This document shows, one piece after another, positions 1 to 13,260 of a stretch of 64,000 nt of DNA. Location: NCBI GenBank assembly GCA_012295275.1, contig CM022670.1, positions 5,426,142 to 5,490,141 on the forward strand, given 5' to 3'. Position 1 is the first letter of the stretch; every line of letters begins with the position of its first letter. Made by a program: the position numbers and the translations under genes. This DNA comes from Chrysomallon squamiferum. Taxonomy: Eukaryota; Mollusca; Gastropoda; Neomphalida; Peltospiridae. The notes under the pieces were generated by a model. That model was not told where the DNA came from. It did no database searches and saw only the letters and a list, made by a program, of their open reading frames with translations.

Positions 1-570
1 AAATAAATAAATACGTATGTATGCATACACACACAAAACACATAAACAGGTATATAAAAATATCTTTATGAACACACACAGTCATACATACAAAAACATA
101 AATACCCCTCCATGCATCGCAGACATAAATACGAATATTAATGCGCACATGTATGCACAGACAAACAAAACATAAATACATAGATAAACATATTAAACAT
201 TCAAATTATTCATGATGCACATAAAACCACTTATAATCTGTTCCGTTCTAAATAAATATCTGCATTCATCAGACTGTGTTATTTCTAAATGTGTTTTGTA
301 CTCCAGACCAACAACAACAGCAGCAACAACGACCATAACAAAATACCACAACAATATTACAGTTAATAGTAATTATATCAGAAACAGAATTACAGGTTGA
401 CGGGGGTAGAAGTTCCCTTGGGTAGTTTTCCAGTAAAATATATCAGCATGTTTTTCTACTCATATCTAGGATATTCAGATGAAAATGATAATCATCTTTC
501 TGCTATAAACAAACTGATTCTGTTCTTTCTTTAAGCATTTTGTATTTGCTCAGTTCTGAAGACAAAACTA

Positions 571-805
571 CAGGGTGTCCACAAAGTCTGGGTACATGGG
601 GAATTTTACTATGTTATTTATTTTTGTTATTTGTCTTACTCAGATCGAATGATGGCTCTGTCTAAAGAAGAAAGAATCGAGTTGGTACTCTTAAGTGGAC
701 GAGAAGGATGGTCTTATCGCAAAGTTGCAGAAGAATTCAACCTTAGACACCCTAATAGACAACCTATTTATTTTACTTATGTACCCAGACTTTATGGACA
801 CCCTG
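571..805 (+). mobile_element. Tc1/mariner-superfamily MITE with transposase N-terminal fragment
   Basis: A 235-bp element bounded by near-perfect 27-bp terminal inverted repeats: it begins CAGGGTGTCCACAAAGTCTG (571) and its right end (779-805) is the reverse complement with one mismatch. Both ends are flanked by TA (569-570 and 806-807), the target duplication of the IS630/Tc1/mariner superfamily. Between the repeats an open frame runs through residues like LSKEERIELVLL, WSYRKVAEEFN and RHPNRQPI, which resemble the N-terminal helix-turn-helix (DUF4817-type) of arthropod and mollusc mariner-like transposases. The frame then runs straight into the right repeat, so the catalytic DDE part is absent. 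It is a deletion derivative that would need a transposase made elsewhere. Confidence 0.88.
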
Positions 806-822
806 TAGAACTGAAATTTTAA
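649..822 (+). pseudogene. Transposase N-terminal remnant inside the MITE
   Basis: The reading frame begins ATG ATG GCT CTG at 649-660 and encodes about 40 residues of a helix-turn-helix region (KEERIELVLLSGREGWSYRK, then VAEEFNLRHPNRQP), after which it reads through the right terminal inverted repeat. The family's full transposase is over 300 residues, so this is a truncated piece and not a working enzyme. The frame has no stops, so deletion of the middle and C-terminal part came before much decay. No host function is implied. Confidence 0.7.
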
Positions 823-1035
823 TTTCCTTAAGGTGCATTCATTCACATGATTAGCTTTACCATTCAAATGTTCTCAGTCGTATGGAAGTCGGTACGATTT
901 ATTGCATAGTCGGAATGCCCCTTTAATATGCGATATATAAAAAAATATGACTTAAAGCATATGTTGTCTATAGTATATTTGTATATAATAAACTTTGGTC
1001 AACTGACTTGATAACAAAAACGTCAGTGTCATTTG

Positions 1036-1068
<33 letters not shown>

Positions 1069-1333
1069 AAGTCTGTTCCCCTTCCCCGTTGATAACAGGT
1101 TTAAATATAGTTCAGATATCAAGCACTAAACAAATGATTTTAAAATTACTCTGAATTTCTTATTTTTGTTGTTATTTCCAACTGTCCTAGGTATACATTC
1201 TACGTATACCATATGTATTATTTAAGTTAACACCTTAAACATAATTCTAAACACAATCCTTCTAGCTTCTAACCTTTATAAAGTACCATATTTCTTAATG
1301 GTGTAAAATATGAAGATATCACGGTTTACAGTT

Positions 1334-1346
1334 GTATGTATGTATG

Positions 1347-1380
<34 letters not shown>

Positions 1381-1405
1381 TGTATGTATGTATGTATGTA
1401 TGTAT
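1334..1405. repeat. (TATG)n microsatellite
   Basis: An almost pure tetranucleotide tract with one TATA interruption. It creates artefactual open frames on both strands (MYVC and HTYI repeats). Confidence 0.97.
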
Positions 1406-2276
1406 ACATGTAAAAAAGAAAATAATCTGATGCCTAAACTAGTAGTGCTATTACAAACAGCACGAAGTGGCCTTTTCCCTCCACCTTCCCATAGATAGAA
1501 ATACACAAAACCACAGCCTTTCAGAGAATAGCCTTTGGGAGCCAGGGTCGGACGGGAATTAGGTAAATCCATTGCTGATCAAACCACTGAACTTCAGGCA
1601 CTCCCCCCCACCGACTACTTGCACAACTATAATTAGTAAAATAACCCTCAACTTGGAGTCACGTTTCACCTTAACAACAGATAACAAAATAGCTTTATCT
1701 CTCATGTTGCCAAAATAAAATAAAAATATGAATTCTCTGCGCTAACAAAAGTTAATACAAGTGTCTTGTCTCTGGAGTCCTCTATTGTTAAGTTATGTTA
1801 CGAATTGCTGTCAAGTGTTGGTGTGCTATATTTAGTAATTTCATCATAAGTCAACTCATGTGTACATGCCGACGTACGGTTTCGTATAATACACAGCGTA
1901 TTCATTGGAATCAAACATCTGAAATATTTTTACAACCTACTTAAGATACAAGCTTGTTTACGGCGGAACCCGAAAACAAGTTTTTCTACGACAAGCTTCA
2001 GTGTCGGTCTTTTTTTATCACAAAAATATTCACCTAGTGAGAAACACGTACACACATAATAATTACATATTACACATAACACATATGCACAGGCATGTTT
2101 TTTATGCTGTGTGTCCATGTATACGCAGATGCACATTTATACATGTATAGACAAGTTGCAATGTTATTTTTACCGAAAAAATAAATTCGATCCCGTCAAT
2201 TTTATCTCACCACCTCACCTCAAACACTAAATGAATTTATTTATTTTTAAATCACTCCATATGATACAATTTCCGG

Positions 2277-2281
<5 letters not shown>

Positions 2282-2335
<54 letters not shown>
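2282..2335. repeat. (GA)n microsatellite
   Basis: Uninterrupted GA dinucleotides for about 54 bases; one of three long purine tracts in the left flank (also near 12.0 and 13.3 kb). Confidence 0.97.
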
Positions 2336-2337
<2 letters not shown>

Positions 2338-2726
2338 GACATTCCGATTCCGATTTGTTAGCCGCGACCTTGATCAGGCTTGAAATCACGTGGCATTAGT
2401 CTGCACGATTTACTGTCAATAGTCTATTGGTACGATGCCGTCACAAATAAGTAGGTCGATGTGCTGTTTTAGCGGCAGCCGCCTACATTACCACTGTTCC
2501 GAGTTAAAATAATTATCTAGCTTTGATTCCAAAGACGTTATTAATTCTAAGTATTTCAAGCTTTGTTGTAAAAGATGAACCTAGAAATGTCAAACTGTAG
2601 TGGTTTTAATGGTTTGCTTCTCCCTTTTGATTCAGAACGGTGTAAATAAACTCATTAAAGAAATAGGAAAATACAGAATGGACAAGAATAGATATTAATA
2701 GATAAGAATGAAGATTATATACTTAA

Positions 2727-2728
<2 letters not shown>

Positions 2729-2764
<36 letters not shown>
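2729..2764. repeat. (CA)n microsatellite
   Basis: Uninterrupted CA dinucleotides, about 36 bases. A short (ATT)n tract follows at about 2861-2884. Confidence 0.97.
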
Positions 2765-2768
<4 letters not shown>

Positions 2769-3055
2769 ATTGCTGTTTATTTTAGAAATCAGTTAAGAGA
2801 TATGCCGTCAGTTTTAAAAAATTAATCATCTTCATTGTAATGAATTTTCTACAAATCCATCATTATTATTATTATTATTATTATATACAACCAGAAATAA
2901 ATGATTAGCAGGTAGGTACATTTTCCAGAAGTGTACAGAGGTGTAATGTTATATCAGAGAATCTGTATGAATGTAAATAACTGTGTATCTATTTATCAGT
3001 ATAAGCAAATAAATTTGCAAGTGATATCAAATATTGCTTTTCTTTGACGTAAGTT

Positions 3056-3385
3056 TTGCAGACAGAGCGAGCAAACAAAGGAAACATTTCTTACAGCTGT
3101 TGGTTAACGAAGGAAGCCTGCGGGCGAGTTTTTCCTTCAGAACGATCCGCGGAGCCCGAGGCGGTGGTTTTGTTGCGTGATTGCGTCTTGCGACAACGCG
3201 CGGACGTTGATGATGTCGGGTTCCTGCAGAAATGTGTCAGGTAGCGGTCGATCGCGTGACGTAGCTGATTTCCTGTTTATCTCCGAGAGGCTGAGCGTGC
3301 CGTTGACGGAAAACAATATGGCGTGTTTAAGGAAATGTCACCGAGATCGGTCATCCACCCGCTTCTGTTTCTGGCTCGGTTTTCG
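3056..3385. promoter_or_regulatory. CpG-rich island, possible regulatory element
   Basis: About 330 bases that are much richer in G+C and CpG than their surroundings (for example the stretch around GATCCGCGGAGCCCGAGGCG and GACAACGCGCGGACG). Overlapping open frames exist on the plus strand, but I see no recognisable domain and no good splice context, so I do not call a gene. It contains CGTGACGTAGCTG at 3255-3267, which recurs with one change at 13243-13255. It may be an enhancer, a promoter of an unseen transcript, or just an unmethylated patch. Confidence 0.35.
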
Positions 3386-5424
3386 ATCGATACTCTGAGT
3401 ATTGATTGAGAAAAGGCACTTGATGTCTTTTGTCAGCTTGTTTTATTTTTTTTTTTTTTTTTACTCATTTTACTTTTACTCTTCATTTTTATTTTTATCT
3501 TTGTTCTGTAATGCATGGATGTATCTGTTTATTTGTTTGTGTATCCATCGTTTACTAAACGTTGATGACAATGCTAAGCCGCAACTAAGAGGTTTATCGT
3601 ATGCATGAAACTACATTTGACTCAGTTTCCGGTTATTTATGCAAACATTTATCTGCTTATTTATTTACTAAAGACAAACAAATTCCCGATCAAACCGTAT
3701 TAGACAAATATGCATAATCACCCATCAACACATTAATGTTAATGGTTTGTTCAGAGTCAAAGGTTTTTTCATTTTCTTTCTTTCTTTGACTCAGTGGTGT
3801 GAGCGCTTCTTTAAACGTGACAGATCTAAATCTCAACACTTTCTACCTGTTCCAGCTGCTGCCATTCATCTGATTTATCGAATACCATGTACGTACTATC
3901 GTGTCTGTAAGAGTACAAAATATCTCTCTTCTAGAATCAAAAGCGACGGCGGATATTTCTCTCGTATTGCAAATTAAATTATAAGACAAAAATTATGTTA
4001 AAAACCTGCTGAGATGTCGCTAAAGGAAATACCTATGCTTTCAGTTTATAAAGTGACAATCATCATTCCATAGACTTGTCGCTCGTACACATTGCATCTT
4101 TTGTGTAGTCTTCTGACAAAAACGAGAGCAAGTAGGCCTGCAACAGTCTTTGCTTAATATTCACCGGTCACTACAATATCAATGACACATACATATGTAT
4201 ATGTATATATATATATATATTTGTTACATTTTTTCGTGTACATATTCTATTAAGTGGTTTATTATAAGTGCTATTTTTACGCTTGCACATAAACCACATT
4301 GACACAATACACACATACATACATACACCCACACATACATACATACATACCATACACACGCTTGCTGAATACGCTTGCATGCATTAGTACATGTGTTGCA
4401 TTCTCTCTGCCAGGTTATTTATTGATGTTCCATGCACACCGTAAGCTGATGTAACCTATCTCCTACAGACGGCGTAAGGTAGCGTCAGAACAACAGACGT
4501 ATACGTTATTGTTCTGCTCGATATACACCAACCCACGCTCGCTGCCCGCAGATCGATGGCTGATGAGTTGTGTCTTTAAAAGTGCTGACCTGGTAACCGT
4601 AACCCCGGCCTGTTCGTAAAAGAAAGATTAAATGAACTACACGAACAATGAACACGAACAATGAACACGAACATGATTTGAATCAGTAGAGATCAATAAT
4701 GATGAAAGAAGTTGCTTCGCGTTTTATGAAAAAAAAAAAAAAATCCATAACGCGTTGTGTGTATAGTGAACAGAAGGATGGTTTTGATATATAATATATT
4801 TTTTAAACTATTTTCTTTATTCGTGTTTTGTTCTGTTTGTTTGTTTTCTCTTTATTAATTAATTAATTTGTTTATCGCAGGTAGGCACGCAGGAATAAGA
4901 GGTAGAACAAAAAAAAAAAAAACAGCTTTTCTCTGGGAATTATTTAAACAGTATTTTACGTGTTGTCTGTGTGTTTATTAGTTGATTTTGCTAAAGCCAG
5001 AAATCACTGTAAATATTAGCGATGGAGTAATTTTATTTGTATCTACGTGAATATATATCAGCATCATTGTGCAGCCGTTGTGGACAAAAGCCTCAGTATG
5101 TTTCCGCGTCTTTTCATGCCGTTTGCTTTATTGTTGTTGTTTTTGTTTGTTTGTTGTTGTTCGTTATTATTATTGTTGTTGTTGTTGTTGTTGTTTGGTG
5201 TTTTTAGTGTTGTTGTTTGTTTGGTTTTTTTTTTTTTTTGTTGTGTTTGTTTTTGTGGGGTTTTTTTTGTTGTTTACCCTTCAACGCTGCTCAGAATGGT
5301 TTGGAAGGGTTCGGCAGTATGGGTGAACGAAACTGCCCAGTCTTCGACAAGATGGTGACCTGAATACCCAGCTATCTGTCAGACGGTTCCGAGATTAGTA
5401 CTCAGGTCGTCAAAGAATCGACCG

Positions 5425-5425
5425 T

Positions 5426-5491
<66 letters not shown>
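5425..5491. repeat. Compound (TA)n(TG)n microsatellite
   Basis: A TA dinucleotide run passes directly into a TG run of about 45 bases. Confidence 0.96.
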
Positions 5492-6271
5492 CTTAATATA
5501 CTTCAGATTAAACAAAAATATTCAAATGATAGGACATTAATAAGGCAAATGAAAATAAATATCTAAACTGGATTTAGTCGTAACATAAATAAACTGTAAT
5601 TTAGAACTTTTTAATTTTTAAAACCTTGCCGTTCCTTAGGGTTCAGTATTTCAAAACATTCTCTATATACCATCCATTACTCTCAGTGTTTTGCAGCGGT
5701 GACCTCATGATCTATTGGGGTCTTTCAAAATTCTAGTTCATCATTAAATGTCATTATTATCTAAAATACTTCCACATCAGTCTGAACATTCAGTTCAACT
5801 GTTGCGTTACTGTCTGTTAACTTTTGCCATATAGCACCTCTGTAGCCGTTTCTGCCCTCTGGGACATTCAGCATTTCACTTCAGTCGTAACATGCCATTA
5901 TTCTGTCTTAACTCTAGCCCAACAGACTTTCTACGTCTTTATACAGCTTAGATATTACTGTCTTATGGGACTTTTCAACAGTTCAGTTAATTTATCACAT
6001 TATTCCTAGTTAAAGTCTGCCAAAGACGGCCACGGTATGTTTTGATACCTTTCAGATCAGTCGTTATAATTATGTCACTGAAGAATTTTATCAAGTTTGG
6101 GGTCCCTGGATATTATGCTTTGCTGTTTCCAAAACAGTTTCCCAAAGCTAATTTGACCTCCAAGTCGTAATCAAAGAATATTTTTGGAAACGAAGTTACG
6201 TAATAATTACATTTCCATCATATCAGTTCAGCCGCATAACTTTACTACAGAAATCTCACGTTTGAGTTCCC

Positions 6272-6420
6272 ATCTATGTCACGTGAACACGGAAACGGGA
6301 AAATGGCGTCCGAGGCATTTACGCAAGCGGTGCGTGGAATGTGAGCAATGTTCCCGCGGTTAGTTGTTACGTCTGCGTGTTTTCGTAGTGCCCGCGCGTG
6401 CACTGCAGAGAGCCCACGTC
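6272..6420. promoter_or_regulatory. CpG-rich island
   Basis: A compact stretch with many CpGs (TCACGTGAACACGG, AAATGGCGTCCGAGG, GTGCCCGCGCGTGC) inside AT-rich DNA. It contains a CACGTG E-box at about 6280-6285. No exon structure is visible, so regulatory use is only a guess. Confidence 0.3.
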
Positions 6421-6657
6421 AGGATTGTGTGTTGTGATAACCTGACAAGTTTCTGATATTATTACAGCTATAGACGTGTTACTTGAAACAGAATGCTCGG
6501 CGTATGTATACAAACCGTCCACTGCGAAACACTCGCAAATATTACGTACAAAAATAACAGCTACAAATATGCTGGTTATAACAAACGTGCAATTCTTCCA
6601 TATGTTTTCTGTTAATTCTGTATTCCCTATTATCTAATTTTGTGCAAGCAAGCCATT

Positions 6658-6661
<4 letters not shown>

Positions 6662-6706
<45 letters not shown>

Positions 6707-6738
6707 TAACTCCCTAAAATTAATGAACATGGATATAA

Positions 6739-6765
<27 letters not shown>
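6662..6765. repeat. Two long poly-T tracts
   Basis: A run of about 42 T at 6662-6703, and a second run of over 25 T ending near 6765. They may be tails of old minus-strand retroelements, but no body is recognisable beside them. Confidence 0.9.
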
Positions 6766-6770
<5 letters not shown>

Positions 6771-6854
6771 CATATACACACATTGTCATTTCTTTGGAAA
6801 TAAATCTTCCAGAATGTGGTGTCTTCAAACAGCCTCGAAGAAACCCATCCTGTA

Positions 6855-7135
6855 TACTACTACTACTATTGAACTAACAGTAATAGTAGCAGTACTGGTA
6901 ATACTCAAAATACACTAATAATATTACCGTATTATCAACAGACAGTAACAGTAATATAAATATTATTATTATTATTAGTAGTAGTAGTAGTAGTAGTAGC
7001 TGTTGCAGTAAAGTGATAAGAAGCAGTAGTAGTTGTTGTTGTTATTGTAACAGCTTCAATGTGATTAGTAGTAGTTTCTGTAGTAGTTGCTGCAGTAAAT
7101 GGTAGAAATGACGTGTTAAGTGCAATACTAAACGT
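6855..7135. repeat. Imperfect RTA/TAY trinucleotide tract
   Basis: A degenerate three-base periodic tract (TACTACTACTATTG, then TAGTAGTAGTAGTAGTAG and variants such as CAGTAGTAGTTG). Open frames over it are low-complexity and not genes. Confidence 0.75.
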
Positions 7136-8178
7136 TGTAGTAGTCTGATTTAAACTCGCTTCCTCCCTGCGTGTGAACTTCCACACTGATTCGGTCTAAC
7201 TGTAGCCTGGAGTAGCTTGCTTACATAACATTTACGAGAAAGTCTTACTATTCTACAACTGTTGGCACGCTTTCCTCCTCAGGCTGGCACCACTCCAAAC
7301 GTGTAATATTATGGGAAACACGCCAGGCGTTTTATCCTCATCTAGCGCTAGCAACTGTGCTAAATCCAACAAAAGGTCGCTAAAAAAAAATTGCCAAAGG
7401 TCAACAATGACGTGAGAAAGTGAAATGAAGCATTTTGTTTCAAGGAAGCGAAAAACGACCTTTAACGTTTTCGGCTGTTGGCGTACCTGAATTACACGTG
7501 CGTCTGCTCTGGCAGTCGTCGTGTCTAGAATTTCCACTCCAGAGTACTTCTGCCAACAACAAACTTAAAACACACACACAGATACACATAAAAAGAGTAA
7601 GAAATAGAAAAACAAACCTTTTGGCAATAATTCACACCAATTTCTTACTACGTACGTACGACGAACGTTTACGTCAATCGTAAGCAATACGATGCATCAG
7701 TTCGTTGTTAGAGTACATGCCCCAGGCACGAAGAATCGTAAAGACAATTTTCCTTATTGTAATCCTTAGGCTGTTTCTCCTTCGGGCCCAAGTGTACGTA
7801 CTGGTGTTTCACAATGCTTTTTCTTTCTTTCTTTTTTTTTTTTGCTTAGGTAAAAGAGTCCTCCCTGCTATCAGTTAGGAATCCACAGAATAGAAGCAGC
7901 GAGTTTTCTTTTTAAAACATTATCGCTGCTCAAAAGCTATTGTGCAGGCGGTAAATATTAAATTTGCAATATCTATGAACATCTACATCCATTCATTGAT
8001 ATGAAAACATTTGTATAAAATAAGCAGAAATCTGCTTGCCGCTTCCTCAAGGCGCTAGCACGACTAACTTGGACATACAACTCAATAGCAGATCGTTTCA
8101 AACTAAGACAACGAATACAGCTGTTGTTCAAGCAATTATAAATGTCTGTATAAGTATGTAATATATATATATATCTTG

Positions 8179-8248
8179 GTATGTATGTATGTATGTACGT
8201 TTATATGTGCGTGTGTATGTATGTAATGTATGTATGAATGTATGCATG
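8179..8248. repeat. Imperfect (TATG)n tract
   Basis: TATG/TGTA tetranucleotides with several substitutions, next to a short TA run at about 8161-8174. Confidence 0.85.
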
Positions 8249-9086
8249 CCTGTGTGTATAGGTCTCTAATTGCTTTAGTGCGTGTGTTCATTAATGCATG
8301 TATGTTTATATATATATCTGGGTTTACGATGTCGTGTGTATTTTATCACATCAATATACTACAAAGCAATATTTACATACAAACCAGCAATCCGTCCTGT
8401 TGTTTTATATTTTTCTTTTGAACTTGTTTTTGTTTTCGACAGATGGGACAAATCTGTGAATGACAAAAGATATAATACTGTGTTGTGATTCGTCTGTTTG
8501 TTCCATCTGTGCTGTGTTCCTTTTTGTATATGTCTCTGTGTGTTTATAATCAGGTTAATCGTTCTTACATTGTGGTCAACGTATTAGTTTACCCAGACAA
8601 AGACCTTTATATATACTTAAAGATTAACTCACTATTCTGTGTAATAGTGATAATATTTGCGTAAATCCATAAAAGATTTGCTCAAGCATGTCTGTCGTAG
8701 ACCCAGTGTGTTTCTTCACAACAGAAGAGATGAAATGGAAATGAAAATCTGGGCATTTAGTACCTGTAATAAATTTCACGTAATTGATGCGCGTTTCGTA
8801 GAACTGTGGCAGTCCTCCTGTGTTTTAGACAAGGAAGTGAACGAAGAAATGTCTCTTTGGTTTAACACTCGACAAGAAATTACTTTTTATTTTAAATAAA
8901 TCTTTCACAGTAACATGAGCACTGCCAGTCTCGAAACAAACCATCCCTTTGACTACTACAACAACTACCATTACTACTGCTGCTGCCGTTACTACTAAAA
9001 CTACTGCTCCTGGTGTACGACTGATACTGCAGCTACTACGACTTCTATTAATACTGCTACTGCCACTGCTGCTATGTCTATTTTTT

Positions 9087-9122
<36 letters not shown>

Positions 9123-9255
9123 ATTTTTGTGAGGTATGCTGTTTGTCGTTAAACATACATTTTTTTCAACGAAGATTAAATGTAAAATATCAGAATTCTT
9201 TACACGGATGTTTCTTTACTTCTGTTCTAACTCTTTTCTTCATCATCTTTCTCAA

Positions 9256-9257
<2 letters not shown>

Positions 9258-9296
<39 letters not shown>

Positions 9297-9306
9297 CTAT
9301 CTATCT
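9258..9306. repeat. (TATC)n microsatellite
   Basis: Tandem TATC units, with (TGTC) variants just after. It gives artefactual YLSI-type open frames. Confidence 0.93.
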
Positions 9307-10565
9307 GTCTGTCTTTTGTCTGTCTGTGTGTCAGTCTAGTTATAATGATATGTCACTTCATGATTGCACTTTTGCCTTCTAACCTCTGAGACTGACCTGT
9401 AAAATTCTTAGCATGCTACATTAATTCTCAAACTAAAAATAAAAATGCTGCAAAAAATAAAATAATAATAATTCAAAAAACATTATTTTATATTTTTAAT
9501 GGCGTAGATAAATGATTTTTGCGTGTTCGGGAATTTCGTTGGATTTATGAGTTATTTTTCTTTATATTTTTTGTGCTTCGATTTTTTTTTTTTTTTTTTT
9601 TAATCTTTTTAAAATAAATGTCATGTTCTGCATTACACTTCGAACTTCGATGCGTTGGCAATATGTCATTTTCAAGGTGAAAACTGATAACCTTTACGGG
9701 AACATATATTCTTCTGAAGGTCTTTCTTTGGTTGTTGTTTAGTTATTACCGAATAATATTTTCAGTTTCAGTAAACAAACTATTAAAATGTAACGTGTGT
9801 GTTTGTGTTTACATAAATTGGAAAAAAAAAAAAAAAAAATAGACTCACACGTTATTATCGTTGTTGTTGTTCGTATGATGAAACATATAGAATTTAAATG
9901 AAATTTTTTTTTTTTTTTTTTTTGTTTCCGAGCAATGACCTCATTAGAGAACCGCTTACAGAGACGTTCGATTTGCCAGGAAAGAAAATCGGCAGTTTTT
10001 CCGTAGCAATATCCGTCGTCTTTAAGCCGTGACATCAGCCGAACATGATCGAATCTTCAATAACTCACGAGATCGTATTTTGTCGGAAAAGAATCACGAA
10101 AACGGCATTGTTTTTTGTTTTTTTCTTCTGCTTACAGAAAAGAGCATTTTTTTATGTGCAAAGGGAATTGTTTGTTGTTTATGGGGGTTGTTATATTTCT
10201 TTCTATTATTAATTTGTTTATTTAGAACTTTTCATTTATTAAATGTTTTTACTAATTATTATTACTTTTAATTCTTGCGTTTTGTCACTGATATTGGTAG
10301 TAACTTTCGTTATATAATTGTTATTTTTAGTGAGTCGGAATGTTGCGTTATTATTAATGCAATTTTATCCTGCCAACGATAACTATCTTTCGTCTGTTTG
10401 TGCGTCATTATATTCCTCTTTTCCAAAAATGCTATCTAAATTTTGTTACATTTGTATAATGTATGTGTGTACGTATGCATATAAATACACACACACACCA
10501 CACCGAGTATGCATTTGAGAAATACTGATATCTTTAGTATTTTACAGACGTTTAAAACAAATAAA

Positions 10566-10754
10566 ACACACACACACACACACACACACATGGATTTACC
10601 TGGTACACATTTGAAAGAAATATATGGCTGTCTGATAAACGCACGAGTGAATCATTCTAGTGTCTTTTAGTATTTTTTATAAACAGAACATTTGCTTCAG
10701 GACATAAGGATCTGTTTAACAAGACAAGAAAATACATTGCAAAACAAACACACA

Positions 10755-10792
<38 letters not shown>
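10566..10792. repeat. Two (CA)n microsatellites
   Basis: CA runs at about 10566-10590 and 10758-10792, separated by ordinary AT-rich sequence. Confidence 0.93.
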
Positions 10793-10793
<1 letters not shown>

Positions 10794-11195
10794 CACTCCT
10801 GAATAAAAGACAATAAAATTTTTTGGGAACCTCCATGTACACATTTATAACCTTTTAAAGAAAATGTATTTTTAAATTTGATTTTTTCCTCGAAAGTGTA
10901 TTTGGCTAACACCACAAATCTAAAAATACTCCAAAGGTTATGTTATATATGTTATACAGAGACAGAAAAAACAGAGACATAAGTAGACAGATAGACAGAG
11001 ACAGATACACAGAAAGAGAGAGATAGTTAGATCAGTGACACATCTATCTCACAATATTAGAAAGGAAGAATTTTTTTTTTTTTTTAATTTATTTGTTTAT
11101 TATTACTATTATTATTGTTGTTTTGTTTTGTTATTGTTGTTGTTTGTCCGATATGAAGTATTTCCGACGTTTATTTTATCTTTTTCGTGCCATTA

Positions 11196-11203
11196 TGACG
11201 TCA
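11196..11203. promoter_or_regulatory. Perfect CRE palindrome TGACGTCA
   Basis: An isolated perfect bZIP/CREB site in AT-rich DNA. A single 8-mer can occur by chance; occupancy is not implied. Confidence 0.3.
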
Positions 11204-11629
11204 CTATATTGTTCTTCAAAAAGCGCCTACTGACGTGAACAATGTTAACATATTTATTATTTTAAACAAAAAGGAAAATAATTTTATTATAATAATAATA
11301 ATTATTATTATTATTATTATTATTATGCACGTCAACATAAGGTCAATAATAGCCAGGTTCAGTATATTCTTTTCTTTTGGTATTTATTACTATTTTTATT
11401 ACTTTATTTTATTATTATTATTCTATATTGTTGTTGTTTTTGATTTTGCTGTCGTTTTTGGTTGTTGTTGCTGCTGCTGATTATATATATATATATCTCA
11501 CATATATCATTTTTCTTCTTCTACTTCTTCATATTATTATTATTAATAATATTATTTAGTTTCTTTTTTTTTTTTTTGCATACTGTCAATTGAACTCAGT
11601 CACATAATTATAAAATTTTAATAACGCTA

Positions 11630-11720
11630 CATCTCTGCGGTCTGCGCACTTGAACGGCTGGCGCTCCAAGCTAACGATGCTTCGTGGTTATTTTGAGAGC
11701 CCGGGTGACGCAAATTGACG
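11630..11720. promoter_or_regulatory. CpG-containing patch with CRE-like half-sites
   Basis: A G+C-richer patch (around CGGTCTGCGCACTTGAACGG and GCCCGGGTGACGCAAATTGA) ending with TGACGCAA and TGACGTAA. No gene is recognisable. Possible regulatory DNA, weakly supported. Confidence 0.25.
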
Positions 11721-11952
11721 TAAACAACGAGAATCAATCCATTTCCATTTCCAGGACTGAACCGCGTGCTCTTTATGCCAGGCGCCAGCGGTGACCTTGA
11801 GAAGAGGAGAGACACAAGAAGTGATATTCTTTTAACGTACTCATCGCTGGGGAAAAAAAAGAAAAAAATGTGTGTAAGACGTCATAGCACATCCCATGCT
11901 TGCCATACGGCTTGGTGTGTTTCGTAGATATGCGAAGAAAATACTCTCATTC

Positions 11953-12063
<111 letters not shown>

Positions 12064-12879
12064 AGTTTTGAAAAAATTAAAAATGAAGAATCAGACTCGA
12101 CATTCTTGTCAAAAAGTAATACAGTAGTAGATTAAAACACTTTGGAACTATCTAAGTGTTAATAATAAATTATCCACAAAAATAAAACAAAAACAATACC
12201 ATCTGACCTTTCAGAATAACAATAAATACATTTACTAAAAATAAATATTTTAATTACGTCGTCCTTTGAGAATATCCGTCACAAGTTTCAAATTCAAAAC
12301 CGAGTCTTTCTTCCGGTTTCTTTCACGGAAAAAACTTCCAGTGTTTTGTTTCCTGCATCTGCCGCTTTCCCTCTTTGTTGTATTAAAGTACTTTTTGTTT
12401 ATCTGTTAACCATAAACGTTTTATTCATGAAATCATTGTTTAAAATTCAAAGGCCTTCTAATTTGCTTTATGGTTAATTCGTGTTTTACATATACGTGTT
12501 TTGTTTTTTTTCTTGTCTTTTGTCTTCTGGGAATTTGTTTTTCTTACTTTGCTTGCTTTTGTTATGTGTTTTAATTACACACTTCTGCTAGAGAAGTCGA
12601 TGACAGAAATTAATTCATATGCTTCAGTGATGTTTTTAAATAATTTTTAAGAATCTCTTCAGATAACTCCTCTTTCTGTTTTTTGCGTAAAAATAAGTAC
12701 TTATTTTTATAGTATGCTGGTATTTTTATCTTACCCCTCAATCTCCCCCTCTCCCTCTCTCTCTCTCTAGTAGATATTACTTAAATCTGTGCTATTCCTT
12801 TCACCCCACTATTCAAAACACTTAACAGTTTTTAATCAGTCCGAATTATTTAAGCATTTAACTTAATTTTGAATTTCAG

Positions 12880-13260
12880 CTCGGGTCAAAAAACGAAAGC
12901 GCAAGAAACCAGACGTTCGTTCGGGGCACCTGTGCAGATTGCGGAAATGAACATGCATTTGGAAGACGTGTCTGCGAAGGATATTATTTCCGCAGTGCGT
13001 ACGTCAGACGTTATTTCTGACGCACTGAAACAATAAACATGGGCTTTCGGTTCCGAGTGCGTGAGAACAGCGAACTTGGCATCCGTTGCATTAGCAAGTT
13101 GCCAAAATAGAAACATGGTAGAATTCACGGCACTGCAGGCGATCCAGACAGATGTGCACCATTAGCTAATGTCGTAAAAAAAAAAAAAAAACAACGCCAA
13201 AAGAATGAAGTTGTTTGCAACGCGATGCGAGCTCTGAGATAACGTGACGTAACTGCAAGC
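12880..13260. promoter_or_regulatory. CpG-rich island with an interrupted inverted repeat
   Basis: A stretch rich in CpG. It contains CAGTGCGTACGTCAG (12993-13007) facing CTGACGCACTG (13017-13027): an 11-bp inverted repeat whose left arm carries an extra ACGT. CGTGACGTAACTG follows at 13243-13255. Open frames cross the region but lack recognisable domains and splice context. Confidence 0.35.

Noticed and set aside
7253-7537. Minus-strand frame of 94 codons
   Set aside because: No recognisable domain, no good acceptor/donor pair, and its composition is like neighbouring noncoding DNA.
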